Counted from the stretch's first letter, positions 46,225 through 58,690 are shown. The stretch is DNA of 64,000 nucleotides from Paramecium octaurelia (GCA_905182995.1 CAJJDP010000083.1:129515-193514), one strand, 5' to 3'. Numbers and translations: made by a program. Notes: a model not told the origin generated them from the sequence alone.

Positions 46225-47383
46225 TCACTTTTCCTTTTTGTGATCTAATTTATTTTCTCTGTTATCATATACATTTTTGTATTTACCAGCTGAGAATATT
46301 CCAATGCCTACTTTAATCATGAAAATGGTCCAATAAATGTGCATTCCAAACAAAACTACCATCAAACCCACCTGATTGTATAAAGCATGTTTTGTATTTT
46401 CCCTATTTTGATAGAATTGAATTAATACCAGTAAAGTAGAAAGCCAGGATGATTAACCATGATATCATATATCTTTAGAGGGAAGACATAGACTCTAGTG
46501 TAAAGCCAAGAAATTTGTATAGCTGAGAAACTCACGTAAACAAGGATCTTGTTCTTTCCAATATCAGCATAGGTTCTTCCATAAGCCAAAAAGATGTCGC
46601 TTATGTCATGGAGTACTAAAACAACTATGCCTATGCTTTCACAATTATAAATAGTTGAGAAGTAAAGCAAACTCACAGCAAGAAAATGGTGTAGTAAATA
46701 TTCCCAATACTTTAATTCTATCTTTGTACCATGGAACATCAATAATAATAGAGCGTGGACGTGACTTGAAGTCTAAATCATGTAATAAAATGGGACCCAA
46801 GGATTCTAAATGAATTGTTTAAATTTATACATCTGGCATATTGGGGAAATCGTACATAGTTTCTGTGAAATTTTAGCCACCCAATTGGGTTGGGAACCAT
46901 TTCTCCTCTCTGAAGACGATGTATGCAAATATTGTGGCCGCTGAATAGTAGAAAGTATCATAAATCCATTTAACAATTTTTTAAACTCTTAATTATCTAT
47001 CCCAACCTACATATTTTTTATCCAATGCTTTTGAAACATAATCGTAAACCAAATATCTGTTGATTTCTTTAGTGATCTTAATTTATAAAAATTTTAAGTT
47101 TACATGAATAAGGATTAAACCTATAACCATCCATTTAAGTTCAGCCCAATCGAATCTTCTTAAGTTCTTCTCTTTTAAGAATTGTTAAAATTGGATGACG
47201 TCTAAGCTGTACAAAGAAATAACAACTATGACAATAAAATTCTAAGTTACATAAAACCGCAAAGAAAGAATATTTGAAAATTGTTTCATAGTGAGAGAAT
47301 TTGACTAATTTGCCCAATGTGATATTCTGTTGACCCTCTTATAGGAGTTGTTATTTCTTCGATTTCAAAATGTTAGAAATCAT
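46225..47383 (-). CDS. Ceramide synthase (LAG1/TLC family)
   Basis: 360 residues, introns 47226-47250 (25 nt), 46806-46830 (25 nt) and 46403-46428 (26 nt). I chose ATG 47383 over 47289 because removing the first intron joins a sensible N-terminus to the first membrane helix. The TLC/Lag motif is complete: LKYWEYLLHHFLAVSLL with the His pair, then VLHDISDIFLAYGR. About six membrane segments and a charged ER-type tail (ENKLDHKKEK) are present. Ceramide synthases acylate sphingoid bases in the ER. Divergent from the M28 peptidase gene, 116 bp apart. Confidence 0.9.
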
Positions 47384-47499
47384 ATTTAATAATTAGTAAT
47401 AATATTCAAATAACTTCTTTAGGAATTCCTTATAAATCATCATATTTTAGAATATTTAATTCTCTATTTTTTTTCCATTAATTTATATAATTGATATAA

Positions 47500-48958
47500 A
47501 TGAAAATTATCATAATTTTAGTTTTGCTTGTAAGCATTAATGCCTATTAGCTTAGAAACAAAAAGGATTAGCTCAAATCTCATGTGATTTAAGTATTATT
47601 CTTATATAGATCTTTAGTAAATTAGAGAAACTATCAAAAATCCATATTCGCCATTGTACCATTCATCGTATAATCGTTTGGCGTATTATGTCGACACATT
47701 TGGTCCTAGAATGTGGGGTTCTGAAGATATGGCTGATTCGGTGGATGCTCTGGTGCAAGAGATACAGGATTATGGATTTGACAAGGTTTGGAAGGAGAAT
47801 TTGGGAGAAATTACATCATGGAAAAGAGGTGAGGAAAGTGTGACTTTATATGAGCCAAGATAGTAACCTTAGAAATTAAATATGATTGGTTTGGGATGGA
47901 CTCCAGCAGGAACTGTTAAAGCAGAGGTTGAAGTTGTTCATTCGTTCGAAGAATTAAAAAATATAGATGTTAAAGGAAAGATCGTATGTTTTAACTACGA
48001 ATGGAAAGGATATTCTTCTGGAGTATAATTTAGAACAAATGGGCCCAAATTGGCAGAAGATGCAGGGGCTGTAGGAACAATTATAAGAAGTGTTGCAAGT
48101 GTTTCCATTTCGTCACCACATACGGTATGTAACTATACTATAAAATATAGGGAATGACCAATTATCAAAATATCAAGTATCCAGCTGTTGCAATCACAGT
48201 TGAAGATGCAGATATGATAGATAGAATGAGATAGAGAGGCTAGAAAGTTGTGATTGAGATTATGACTAGTGGATAATAATATAAAACCACAAGTGATAAT
48301 ATATTGGCAGAAATCAAAGGATCAAAATACCCAGATGAAATCTTATTAATGGGCGGTCATTGGGATTCATGGGATGTGGGATCTCAGACAGGTGCCAATG
48401 ATGATGGTGCTGGAGTATTGGAGTGTCTAGAGGCTTTGAAAGTTTTGAAGCATTTAGGAATTAAACCTAAGAGAACCATCAGATTCATCGCTTGGAGTGG
48501 AGAAGAAATGGGTATGGCTAATAATGGTGCTTAACATTATGCAAAGACTCATTCTTAGGAAAACCATATTGTTGCATTCGAATCTGATCTTGGATCTACT
48601 AAACCATATGGTTTTGGTGTCACAGGAGGAGAAAAATTCACGTAATTATCAAACCTAGTTTAGACAACTTGTCACTTATTTGGCCTAAGAGTACTTGACT
48701 GGAATTGGAGCTGAGAAGATATATCCTAATGCTGGAAGTTAAGCTGATAGTGCGGCATTAAGAGCTGTTACAGGAACTCCAATTATGAACAATAAAATAG
48801 TTGATAATGAGACCCATGATTTCTATTTCACATATCACCATACTGCTGGAGACTCCATGTGGATGATGGATGCCGATGATATGGATGATAATGTCATTGC
48901 CATAGCTAGCATTATGTATTTGATTGCTGATCATGATGATCCTATTCCCAAAAATTGA
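47500..48958 (+). CDS. Secreted M28 metallopeptidase (plasma glutamate carboxypeptidase-like)
   Basis: 461 residues with a signal peptide (MKIIIILVLLVSINAY) and three introns (47593-47617, 48125-48150, 48642-48663). Zinc ligands and catalytic residues of family M28 are visible: His in GGHWDSWDVG, bridging Asp in NDDGAGV, the catalytic and ligand Glu pair in SGEEMG, Asp in ESDLGS, and the last His in YHHTAGDSM. A protease-associated-type insert comes before the catalytic domain (FRTNGPKLAEDAGAVG). The closest known shape is carboxypeptidase Q, which cleaves dipeptides outside cells or in lysosomes. The next gene encodes a secreted cystatin-like protein 50 bp downstream. Confidence 0.92.
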
Positions 48959-49008
48959 TCAAATTTATGTAATTTTTAATTCTAATATATTATTATTTTT
49001 ATTATTTT

Positions 49009-49481
49009 ATGAAAGCAATATTATTCATCGCTCTAATCCTTTGTTTTGCCAATTGCAGTCTTGAAACAATTGGATTAAGACACAAATTATCTTAAATTAT
49101 TCAAGAACATCAATCAACTCTATAAGATAAATAAATGGCTGGTGGATGGATCAAAGTAATATAAGTTTAAAAATATTAGTAACCATTAGATGAATTTGAA
49201 TAACAAAACAATAGCATTATATAAACAACTTTAGATGCAGTTGAAGATAAATATAATTTATCTAAAGATGGATATCAATATGAAAAGTTGCTTCAAGTGA
49301 CTACTCAAGTCGTGGCAGGAATCAACTATAAAGTTCTTGTTTAATATGAAAAAGAAGATGTAAAAAGAATTTTCGAAGTTCTATAATACGTTGTGTATAA
49401 TTATCCTTCTAAATTAGTCCCTGGAACCCATCTGCTAACTCAATTACCAAAGTAGAAGAAATATCATCATCAAGCTAATGA
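49009..49481 (+). CDS. Secreted cystatin-like protease inhibitor
   Basis: 149 residues with a signal peptide (MKAILFIALILCFANC). The mature part has the cystatin marks: MAGGW before the first strand (the N-terminal Gly contact) and QVVAGINYKVLVQY, the Q-x-V-x-G first hairpin that enters the active site of papain-type proteases. The C-terminal Pro-Trp hairpin is not clear. A proposed 23-nt intron (49452-49474, ending AAG) brings in the stop TGA; without it the frame runs on through AT-rich DNA. Cystatins inhibit cysteine proteases, so its target is not the M28 metallopeptidase next door. Confidence 0.75.
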
Positions 49482-49783
49482 AATAAATTTATAATATAGA
49501 ATAATATAATTGTATGATTTTTTATATAGTGCAAACTCATTTTATCTTTCAGTATTTAAATAATTTTATACACAGAATCTATTGGTGAGATAAAATTTGT
49601 ATTTAAATTATACAAAATGTAATTATTAATTTCTAACTTTGTTTCTTTATTTTAATCAAAAAAATAGAATTGCTTTTCTATTTCTAAATTATTCTTTTAT
49701 TCAACATATCAGTTTGCGATCTTTTGTTAACTAAAAGAGATAAAAAAACGGCATTATTATTTGAGATTTATGCTGAATTTGTT

Positions 49784-50261
49784 TCATAAATTTTATTATA
49801 TTGAATCAAAAATAGCTTCATTAATTAGTGAGTTAATAAGATTGTCTTCATCGTAATTCTATGAACAAATTAGGAATTCTCTCTAATCCTAGTATATGTC
49901 TAAGTTTCTTAGACACTACCTTTAATAGTATTACTCCTCAAATTGCTCAAGCACTGTTGGAATATTTGTTTTCGCAGTTATGTTTGAAAATCTTTCCTAA
50001 AATCATTTAGCAATTCTTTACATGCAATTCTTATTTAATCTTACTTTATAACAAGTACAGTGTTTCACGAGTTTTCTAACTTTTCAATTCGTGAGGAATC
50101 TCCTTGTTAACTTTATTTGGTTATTCAGCACTCCCTTATTAAACTTATTTTGTTTCCATGATGGTTACAAATCTATACGGATCAAATGGCTTGAGAGAAT
50201 CGTCAATGAGGCAATCCAGGGCTTATTGCAATTTTGAATTGAACACACTTTGTTAATTCAT
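49784..50261 (-). CDS. Small Gln-rich protein, unknown
   Basis: 150 residues with one 25-nt intron (49997-50021). Polar and Gln/Glu-rich, with helical segments (ETLYLLQSKIKQELH) and an acidic end (NYDEDNLINSLINEAIFDSIQQ). No known domain, signal or membrane segment. Its start lies 15 bp from the start of the divergent gene at 50277. Confidence 0.55.
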
Positions 50262-50276
50262 AAAATTAATTAAAAA

Positions 50277-50537
50277 ATGGGTAGTTCATGCTGTGCAAAG
50301 TTATAGAGTGAAAAGGAAATACAACAAGTAATTAAAAGCAGCTATAATCCATCCTTAACTAGCATAAAATCTAGGGTTTTCTTTTCAAAACCTTTACAGG
50401 AGGTTCAATATGTCAGTCATGTTTTATTAAATATTGACGAAGAACCAGTTGAAGAAATAAAAGAAGACATTAAGGTGTAAGGATTATCCCCAGGAGTAAT
50501 TAACCTAAATAAAAAATTTCTTCATATGTTGGAATGA
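50277..50537 (+). CDS. Small protein with N-myristoylation/palmitoylation signal
   Basis: 86 residues, no intron, beginning MGSSCC: Gly2 and Ser5/Ser6-type context for N-myristoylation, followed directly by two cysteines suited to palmitoylation. The rest is hydrophilic with an acidic stretch (DEEPVEEIKED) and no domain. Such dual-acylated peptides usually sit on the inner face of the plasma membrane, cilia or cortex. The function is unknown; the acylation signal is the main support that this is a real gene. Confidence 0.6.
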
Positions 50538-51883
50538 CAAAAAATAATTCATTTTTTTTCTTATCTTTATTTAACATATTCTAATTCAATGTTGATAAGC
50601 TAGGATGCTTGAAATTGATATTATGAACGATCTTTATATTGCCCATTAAGGAAATAAAAAAGTCTTCGATAAGGGCGTAGTATAACGTAAGTTAAAAATA
50701 AAAATTGCCATTAGTGCTAAATTTTTAATTTGACTAAAATGAAACCCAAATTGAAAATAATGCAAAAAGGTGTTCATGGTGCAGATTGATAATTTTCAAA
50801 CTCTTATAAAAAAAATTAGTCAAATGAATCGACCAGAAAATTCTTAATTAAACAAAGTATTTAGGATAAGATTTTTTATAAATATATAATTTAACTAAAA
50901 ATAATTTTCTATAATTTAATTTTGTGAATTTATAGGCACTTAAATTAAAAACAAGGCAATGTAAAAATAAAATTAATGAATCCAAACTCAAATTGGTTCG
51001 CTTTTAGATGAAATCTTATTAATTATATCTGTGTCCCTTTTAAAGTAATTTCAATTTTTATTATGAGCCAATCTGTGATTGTTAATTGTTAATGATTAAA
51101 ATCTTTATGTCTAATTAAAATACACTATTTTTTCCCTCTTTATCAAAATGTTGTACTAACATTGGTTAATCCTATAGAAAAACTTGATTTTTGAGCTAGT
51201 TAATTTAGAAAGTGATAAAACTAATTCATTATATATTAACCTAAACTATAATCAAAGTTAATTCTACTTTTAAACATTGAACATTATGATAAAAGAAATT
51301 TATACAACTTATTTTTAGATGGATAGTTATAAAAGTTGGTAAAATTTACAAAAATATTTATAAACAAAAGTGTTTCTCTGTTGAACTTTGACGAAATCTC
51401 TTTTATAATGGTATAATCTCAGGGATAGAAAAATCAATTAGTTAATTTCAAGAAGTATATTATGATTTATCTACTTATAGTCTCCTTGACCTTATGCTTG
51501 AGATGATGAGGATGTAAACACTAAAAGCACATTTTATTGTTGACTAATTCAAAATAGATCTAAATTAATGATCTTCTTTAGTCAAAAATACTTACTCTTA
51601 ATTTCCATAATTTATCATTCTACTATAAATGTGAAGTTAAATTTAAAGTTAGTGCTAATTGTAATAATTTTCTACTAGTATCATTATTTTGTTTCTTTTT
51701 ATTATTTATTAGAGTTTTACCAAACAATTAAAAAACATCATGAACAATACTAGGTAGTAAATGAAGTCACTATCAGTTGTAATTATTAGATTGACTATTA
51801 AACCAATAACTCAAGATTGTTACAAAATGGAACATCGTCGCTCAATACAAGCTACATATTAATTTGATATATAGAAATCATAT
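50538..51883. other. Long AT-rich interval, no gene seen
   Basis: About 1.35 kb with only short frames on both strands under the ciliate code. No tRNA, repeat or transposon mark was found by eye. Confidence 0.5.
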
Positions 51884-53141
51884 TCAATTTAATTTTACTT
51901 TTTTCTTTTCTTCTGCAAGTTCAAGTTTTAATATATCTTCAAAATCTAGTTCTTGTTTATTTCTGGAAGGAGATGATTATTAAGGCTTTGAAGTATTTCT
52001 CTCATCTCGCAGAACCTTTTAAAATTTCTATGTATTAGTTGATAATGGTCTAATTTATTATCTTTCGAGTCTTTGCTATTGTAACCTCATTTCGTTTTTT
52101 ATCAACGTTTCATGGAATTCTTTTTCAAATTAAGGCATTTCACTAGCTTAACAAGGTTTTGGTTCCTGTTTGAAAAAATCATGATTCAATGCCTATACTG
52201 CATTTAACCTTTTTTCAGGATCTAATATCAGGAGATGATCTATGAGATCTAAAGTCACTTAATCAATTTATTTATTTAAAGATGAACAAACCTCTTTAAT
52301 ATGCTTGACTAATAATCGTTCGTAATTCCTTCTTGGTTTAAACTCTTCCCATTGTCGCAACTTAACACAATTGGGCCAATTCGATTCAGTTGCACTCCCG
52401 CACAACTCATAAATCCTTTCCATTTATCTGAACTCGATATCTCCTTTGAAAAGCACTTCCCCTGTAATCAACTCTGCAAAGATACAACCAAGACTCCACA
52501 TATCAATCTAAGTGTTATAATTGGTTTATCCCAAGAGTAACTCAGGGGCTCTATACCATAAGGTGACTACTTTGTAGGTATATTTTGGATTACTCACATT
52601 TGATAGTGTTCTGGCTAAACCGAAATCAGCCAGAGTCACCTATCCTTTATTATTCATTAATATGTTAGCGCATTTCAAATCTCGATGAATGATCTTGCTT
52701 TCATGAAGATACTTGACGCCCTCTAATAATTATTGAAAAATGCATTTTAATTGTGGTAGTGTAAAGATGTTTCTCTGTCTATGAAGCCCAGCAAAATCAT
52801 GATCGTAATAATCAAATACTAAAAAGGTAGATCCTCTAAAATTATTTCTAAATGAAGCTTTGCTTATTATTATCTCTCTTAATCGTAATATGTTTTTGTG
52901 ATTCATTATTTTCAATAGTTTGATCTCTCTTATTGCAGTTATTGGAAATCCTTAATAAATGCTCAATAATTATACCTTCAGCCATTATTTTCTGATCTTT
53001 AGTATCAATTTTCTTCAAAGCCACAAAATCATTTGTTTTTAAACATCTAGCTTTATAAACCTTACCATATGTACCAGATCCAACTTCACCTATTACTTTA
53101 TAATACTTATTCACATTTTTTGTCCTACAAGAAACTTGCAT
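51884..53141 (-). CDS. Cyclin-dependent kinase, CDK9/CDK12-like
   Basis: 410 residues with one 25-nt intron (52951-52975, ending AAG). Glycine loop [11 protein letters not shown], lysine in FVALKKID, the cyclin-binding helix [11 protein letters not shown] (PITA-RE form as in CDK9/12/13), catalytic loop [18 protein letters not shown], and activation segment [15 protein letters not shown]. The inhibitory Thr-Tyr pair of the glycine loop is present as GTYG. A Q/K/E-rich tail of about 110 residues follows the kinase domain. The PITAxRE helix and LWYRAPE point to the transcription-CDK branch, which phosphorylates the RNA polymerase II tail with a cyclin K/T partner; the exact member is not decided. 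Confidence 0.88.
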
Positions 53142-53407
53142 TTAATATATTTATATTAATTATCAACTTATAAAGAAACTTTCTTTATTGAAAAATAATA
53201 AAAATTTATATTGTTTCAATATGATTATTATTATTATGAGAGAGTGTTAATTAAATTCTTAAGAGATTTCTAATGGAAGAGATGTATTAACGTAATACTA
53301 TTTATTTATTCATTTTAAACAGAAAATACATAGAATGTATTTATAGTATTATTATTAATCTCATTTTTTACAAATCCATATATTTAATTTTGAATAAAAA
53401 AAAATTA

Positions 53408-53488
53408 TGTTGACAGCGAGATTTGAACTCGCGCCCTTGCGGATTGGAGCCTAAATCCAACGCCTTAGACCAACTCGGCCACATCAAC
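53408..53488 (-). tRNA. tRNA-Leu (anticodon UAG)
   Basis: On the minus strand an 81-nt cloverleaf: acceptor GTTGATG pairs with TGTCAAC (two G-U pairs), D-arm with GGCCGAGTTGGTCTAAGGC, anticodon stem TTGGA/TCCAA around loop TTTAGGC (anticodon TAG), a long class II variable arm as in Leu tRNAs, and T-arm GAGTTCAAATCTC. No CCA encoded and no intron. The DNA repeat makes it appear twice; one copy is probably real. Confidence 0.93.
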
Positions 53489-53751
53489 TTTGTTATTAAT
53501 AATCCGAAAGTTTAGCTAATGAAAGAAGTACGCCCATCTACCAATAAATACTATTGATCAAATATATGATAAAAAATTATTGGAACACAAAATTTACTAG
53601 CTTACTAATCTTATAAGAATTCTTGTCTTGCTCTCTTTCAAGGGTAAATAGCAATTTCATCGATTGGCTTTCAATGAATAAATATTAAAGAGATTATAAA
53701 CTTAATACAAAATTTATAAAATATTATTTATAATTTGATATCATCTTATAA

Positions 53752-54426
53752 TCATTAGTAGAAATGTTGCGTATAATTTCTAACATAGTCATCTGAATCG
53801 GATTCTTCAAAATCATCAACAACAAAATGAACTTTTCTTCCTTTTCTTATTTTTTTCTAATGTAAATTTTCAAACAGCTTTGTCATTAAACCAGGCACTC
53901 TTGTGATATCTTGTTCTAAGTTTGGATTTAATTTATGGATCTTATCAAAGTCATCTATAAACATAGAATTAGTTTTTTCCAAAAGTTGTTGTGATATGAT
54001 ATTTGAGTGCTTTTCTACAAACAACAATATTTGTAATATATTGCTGCTATCTAATTTAGAAATAATATCTTCTTCGCATTTCTATTTAAGATCGGTGATT
54101 AAATATTCATCTGCAAGTAACATTAAATCACAAGTATCTTCAATTTCTTCTGGAAACTAAACTAATTATAAAACTAGAGTACTTCTTTCCAATACCCACA
54201 ATAGATCCATTATAACATGACCTTAAATAAATCAGGTTTCTTGTGCTCGACCTTAACTAAAGTTTGATTGCTTTCAATCATGTTCGATGAAAACATTCCA
54301 CTAAACTTTGGTGATCTACACGCTAGAATACATTTGTGTAATGGTATTGGCTTTTTATTAACAATTCAAATACACTTTCTTCATTAATTTAAAGCAGAAT
54401 ATCGCTATGAAACCCTTGTATAAACA
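53752..54426 (-). pseudogene. Truncated duplicate of the BTB gene (artefact)
   Basis: Same sequence as the 3' part of the BTB gene at 55106-56125, cut at the N. Not a separate gene. Confidence 0.85.
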
Positions 54427-54427
54427 N

Positions 54428-55780
54428 CCAGATCCAACTTCACCTATTACTTTATAATACTTATTCACATTTTTTGTCCTACAAGAAACTTGCATTTAAT
54501 ATATTTATATTAATTATCAACTTATAAAGAAACTTTCTTTATTGAAAAATAATAAAAATTTATATTGTTTCAATATGATTATTATTATTATGAGAGAGTG
54601 TTAATTAAATTCTTAAGAGATTTCTAATGGAAGAGATGTATTAACGTAATACTATTTATTTATTCATTTTAAACAGAAAATACATAGAATGTATTTATAG
54701 TATTATTATTAATCTCATTTTTTACAAATCCATATATTTAATTTTGAATAAAAAAAAATTATGTTGACAGCGAGATTTGAACTCGCGCCCTTGCGGATTG
54801 GAGCCTAAATCCAACGCCTTAGACCAACTCGGCCACATCAACTTTGTTATTAATAATCCGAAAGTTTAGCTAATGAAAGAAGTACGCCCATCTACCAATA
54901 AATACTATTGATCAAATATATGATAAAAAATTATTGGAACACAAAATTTACTAGCTTACTAATCTTATAAGAATTCTTGTCTTGCTCTCTTTCAAGGGTA
55001 AATAGCAATTTCATCGATTGGCTTTCAATGAATAAATATTAAAGAGATTATAAACTTAATACAAAATTTATAAAATATTATTTATAATTTGATATCATCT
55101 TATAATCATTAGTAGAAATGTTGCGTATAATTTCTAACATAGTCATCTGAATCGGATTCTTCAAAATCATCAACAACAAAATGAACTTTTCTTCCTTTTC
55201 TTATTTTTTTCTAATGTAAATTTTCAAACAGCTTTGTCATTAAACCAGGCACTCTTGTGATATCTTGTTCTAAGTTTGGATTTAATTTATGGATCTTATC
55301 AAAGTCATCTATAAACATAGAATTAGTTTTTTCCAAAAGTTGTTGTGATATGATATTTGAGTGCTTTTCTACAAACAACAATATTTGTAATATATTGCTG
55401 CTATCTAATTTAGAAATAATATCTTCTTCGCATTTCTATTTAAGATCGGTGATTAAATATTCATCTGCAAGTAACATTAAATCACAAGTATCTTCAATTT
55501 CTTCTGGAAACTAAACTAATTATAAAACTAGAGTACTTCTTTCCAATACCCACAATAGATCCATTATAACATGACCTTAAATAAATCAGGTTTCTTGTGC
55601 TCGACCTTAACTAAAGTTTGATTGCTTTCAATCATGTTCGATGAAAACATTCCACTAAACTTTGGTGATCTACACGCTAGAATACATTTGTGTAATGGTA
55701 TTGGCTTTTTATTAACAATTCAAATACACTTTCTTCATTAATTTAAAGCAGAATATCGCTATGAAACCCTTGTATAAACA
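54428..55780. repeat. Direct repeat D, right copy
   Basis: Second copy of the 1353-base unit, contiguous with the upstream exons of the BTB gene. It begins inside the kinase coding start, so only codons for the first 22 or so residues of the CDK (54428-54495) are repeated here. Confidence 0.9.
54762..54842 (-). tRNA. tRNA-Leu (UAG), duplicate copy within repeat D
   Basis: Identical to the tRNA at 53408-53488 because it lies in the assembly repeat. It should be counted once. Confidence 0.7.
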
Positions 55781-56125
55781 ATCCTTAGAATGAAGTTTTT
55801 AAGGGATTTTATGCCATTTATGAAAACTCTGTTGTGTGTATTACTTTTACTAAGCATGATGTCATTATACTAGTTTCAGGCTTTTAATATAGTGTTAAAG
55901 TACTCTAATATCTCTGCCTAAAGATTGAAATCTCAGCATCTTGTAATTGAGACCTGTAATCCCACAAAATTCAAGACTGTATGATAAAAATGTTCTCGGT
56001 CTAATAATCGGGAGCTTAATAGAATTATTTTTTATCATGATGACTTGATTTTTGGAGAAGTTCAAAAGGTCCTCTCCTGCCTCAAATATGATATCTAATT
56101 ATTCTGAGCCTTTCTTTTTCAACAT
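55106..56125 (-). CDS. BTB/POZ domain protein
   Basis: 314 residues with three proposed introns (55940-55965, GTG...AAG; 55705-55727, ...AAG; 55511-55536, GTA...TAG). Residues 1-100 are an unrecognised N-terminal part. The BTB fold follows: GFHSDILLQI, PLHKCILACRSPKFSGMFSSN with the conserved Asp, His-Lys and Arg-Ser-x-x-F, then DLFKVMLQWIYCGYW and DLMLLADEYLITDLKQKCE. A helical BACK-like stretch and an acidic end (DDFEESDSDD) close it. BTB proteins often serve as substrate adaptors for cullin-3 ligases. The first two splice joins have weak sites, so the N-terminal half is less sure than the BTB part. Confidence 0.78.
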
Positions 56126-56350
56126 ATAATTATTATTTCTTTTATAAATTTAATAAAATAGAATGAACTTATTATATGTAAAAAGTAATATAATGTTAAT
56201 ATATTATTTGTAACATGAAGTAAATATGTTTTTGAATAAGCTTTTAATAAAAATGATTAAAAAATAAGCAGAAGAGAATAATCTAATAATAATATTATCA
56301 TAGGAATTTGGATATATAAGATATTAAAATTTTATTCATAATTAATAATT

Positions 56351-58614
56351 TCATATCTTAATAAATGTATGATAATTTTTATGACTTGTAGCAACATAAC
56401 ATTTCCAATCATCTTTCTTTACGGCAAAACATTCTTCACAAAAATAGAATCCAAAACAATTTTCACATTTGTAAACGCATCCTGCTTTTTCTAATTCACA
56501 TCCTTGACATTTATAAGTTTTCTTAGAGAAATTCTGCACTTCATATATTGGTTCAAATCTATGATCTGCTTTATGTCTTGATCCATTTAGTTCTGATTGA
56601 GTTCTTGTAAAGAAACAGTTTTAACCTACATAATTTATAAATGTTACATAAACTAAAGTTAGTACATTATTTGCAAATAAATTGAACACCTAAGATGGGT
56701 TTCTAAAAACATCCATTGCATTTTGCATCATGACAAGGAATGCCTTCAGCAAATGTTGGTAATTCAATGACTTTAAAGTCATGATCCTTATGAGTTAAAT
56801 CTCCTGATTAAAGTAGATTATCAAAGCATGCTTCACAACAATCATAGTTGTCGCAAGTGATACATTCAAATCTTGGACCCCAAATAGGATTCTAATCACA
56901 TCTATTACATTAATGATATTAATGTAACACTTCTTCGTCAGCCTTATTAGCCAAAAAGAATATTTCACTCTCTTTAAATTCTCCTTCGCTTATCTTCTTA
57001 TTATAGCATTATTAACAAATATCAAAATTAGCTATCTTTTTTGATTTGTATCTACATATTCCAGGTTATAATGCAATTCCACAAACATTACAACTTATCT
57101 GCACTAACCATTTTTAATAGGTTTCTCCCAATTAATTACCAATAGAAAACCATCCATGTCTTAGATTATTATTTCTAGCAAATATTTCTACCTTTTTAGC
57201 TCCAGGCATCATTAATTCAATGATTTCATACATTTCTATAGGTTTCTGTGATTTGTTCCTTACTGGGCTGAAAATTATATTATTAGATATTTTAGAATGA
57301 TACTCTACATGTTCCCCTGGAGGGCACTTATATCTATATATATATTGAATAATATAATACCCAACTAAACATATTTCGAAAGAGTGCATAAAATAATATC
57401 CTGTAGAAAGATACACATTATTCCCTTATGGATTTAGTTTAACCCAAATAATTTGATCAACAATCTCATACCCCCATTTGCTAGCCATTTCATATGCTAT
57501 GTTTAGTTATGTGTTCAGAATCCAAAGAAATAAAAACCCTTTCTTACTCAATTTTTCAATTTTGATATCCATAATCTCTTAATTGCTCATAGTGTTGTAA
57601 TCAAGTGAGAATTTGCTATTAGTAAACATAAATGAGGAATCATTTTATTATCCTCCTTTAATTCTCCAAGGTGGATCCATCAAAACAACTTAATAGAATA
57701 TTATTATTGAATACCATCGAAGCCACCCACTTTTTCAACCAAAAAGTCTAAATTAAAATATCTTATATCACAATTAATATAAGACTTAACTTCACCCAAT
57801 TTGGATAGAATTTCTTAATTTTCAATTCCCAACAATTTCAAGTTTCGTTTGGTTTCAAAATCTGTTCCATCTTCAGTTAAAATTCGAATTTATTCTTCTT
57901 CTGGTTTAATTTCTTCATCTTATTATTTACCATCACTTATTTAACCAGTTGAATATTCTGGATTTGATAATTGCTTGAGTTCAGCTGGTGTTATTGGAAT
58001 ATCTTAAGGATATGATCATTTTATACCTTAAAATATTTTTACAAAAACATTTTTGAATAATTCTTTTACAAGATTTTCTTATTCACTTCCTGAAGCTAAG
58101 ATTTGTTTTTACTCATAAGATTTCTTGAATATTTTATTTACTCTTTTCAATATGAGTCTTCGTTTATACTACTCCTCATCAGATGAATCTTCTATATCTA
58201 AACGTTTATGCGTTCTTCTAAACTTTTTGGACTTCTTGGCTTTTACTTTTGGATCAAAATCTGACGAATTATCAGATTCAAAGACTAATTATTGGCAGGA
58301 TATTGGTTATTATTTGATCAAAGTTGGTTCTTGAACTTGCTGAACTTCTTCGCGAGGAGGAGTCAGCAGTTCAGCATTCTTCTTTTTATAACTTTACTTA
58401 TTCTAAACGATTTTTTTCTATTAAATTTAAGGAATAGCTAAAAGTGCTAAGACTAAAACAACTAAGAACCTGGACCGCCAGTTTGCTTTCGTTCTCGCTT
58501 GTTATACACAAGATTATCAAGATTGATCTATTTTAATCCAGTCTTTTGTTTTTAGACATTTTTTGAACCATCCTAAACCAGTCTAACATCACTGCTCTTT
58601 TCTTGGTCAGTCAT
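56351..58614 (-). CDS. MT-A70 family adenine-N6 methyltransferase with C-terminal ZZ zinc fingers
   Basis: 710 residues from six exons (introns 58438-58469, 58003-58026, 57689-57714, 57334-57360, 56626-56647). Residues 1-230 are charged and disordered, with KKSKKFRRTHKR. The MT-A70 domain has the catalytic DPPW in VLMDPPWRIKGG, then SNQEIMDIKIEKL, GFLFLWILN, HSFEICLVGYK, and the C-terminal pair KKVEIFARNN/GWFSIGNQLG. These are the AdoMet and target-base motifs of METTL3/METTL14/METTL4 relatives and of the ciliate DNA 6mA enzymes. After it come about three Cys/His modules of ZZ type (CNVCGIAL..., CNRCDQNP...CITCDNYDCCEAC, CNGC...C..C, CQGCELEKAGCVYKCENC...CEEC), which usually bind protein tails such as histone H3. 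The intact DPPW suggests activity. Confidence 0.87.
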
Positions 58615-58690
58615 TAATTTTTTAATTTTTTTTTTATTCAATCCTCATTCAGAAGCCATTACAAATATTTATAAAATAAAATAATTGGAA

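Larger units (their letters stand above)
53074..54426. repeat. Direct repeat D, left copy (assembly artefact)
   Basis: 1353 bases identical to 54428-55780 (offset 1354), joined by the single N at 54427. The left copy contains the kinase 5' end, the tRNA and the truncated 3' part of the BTB gene. Confidence 0.9.
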
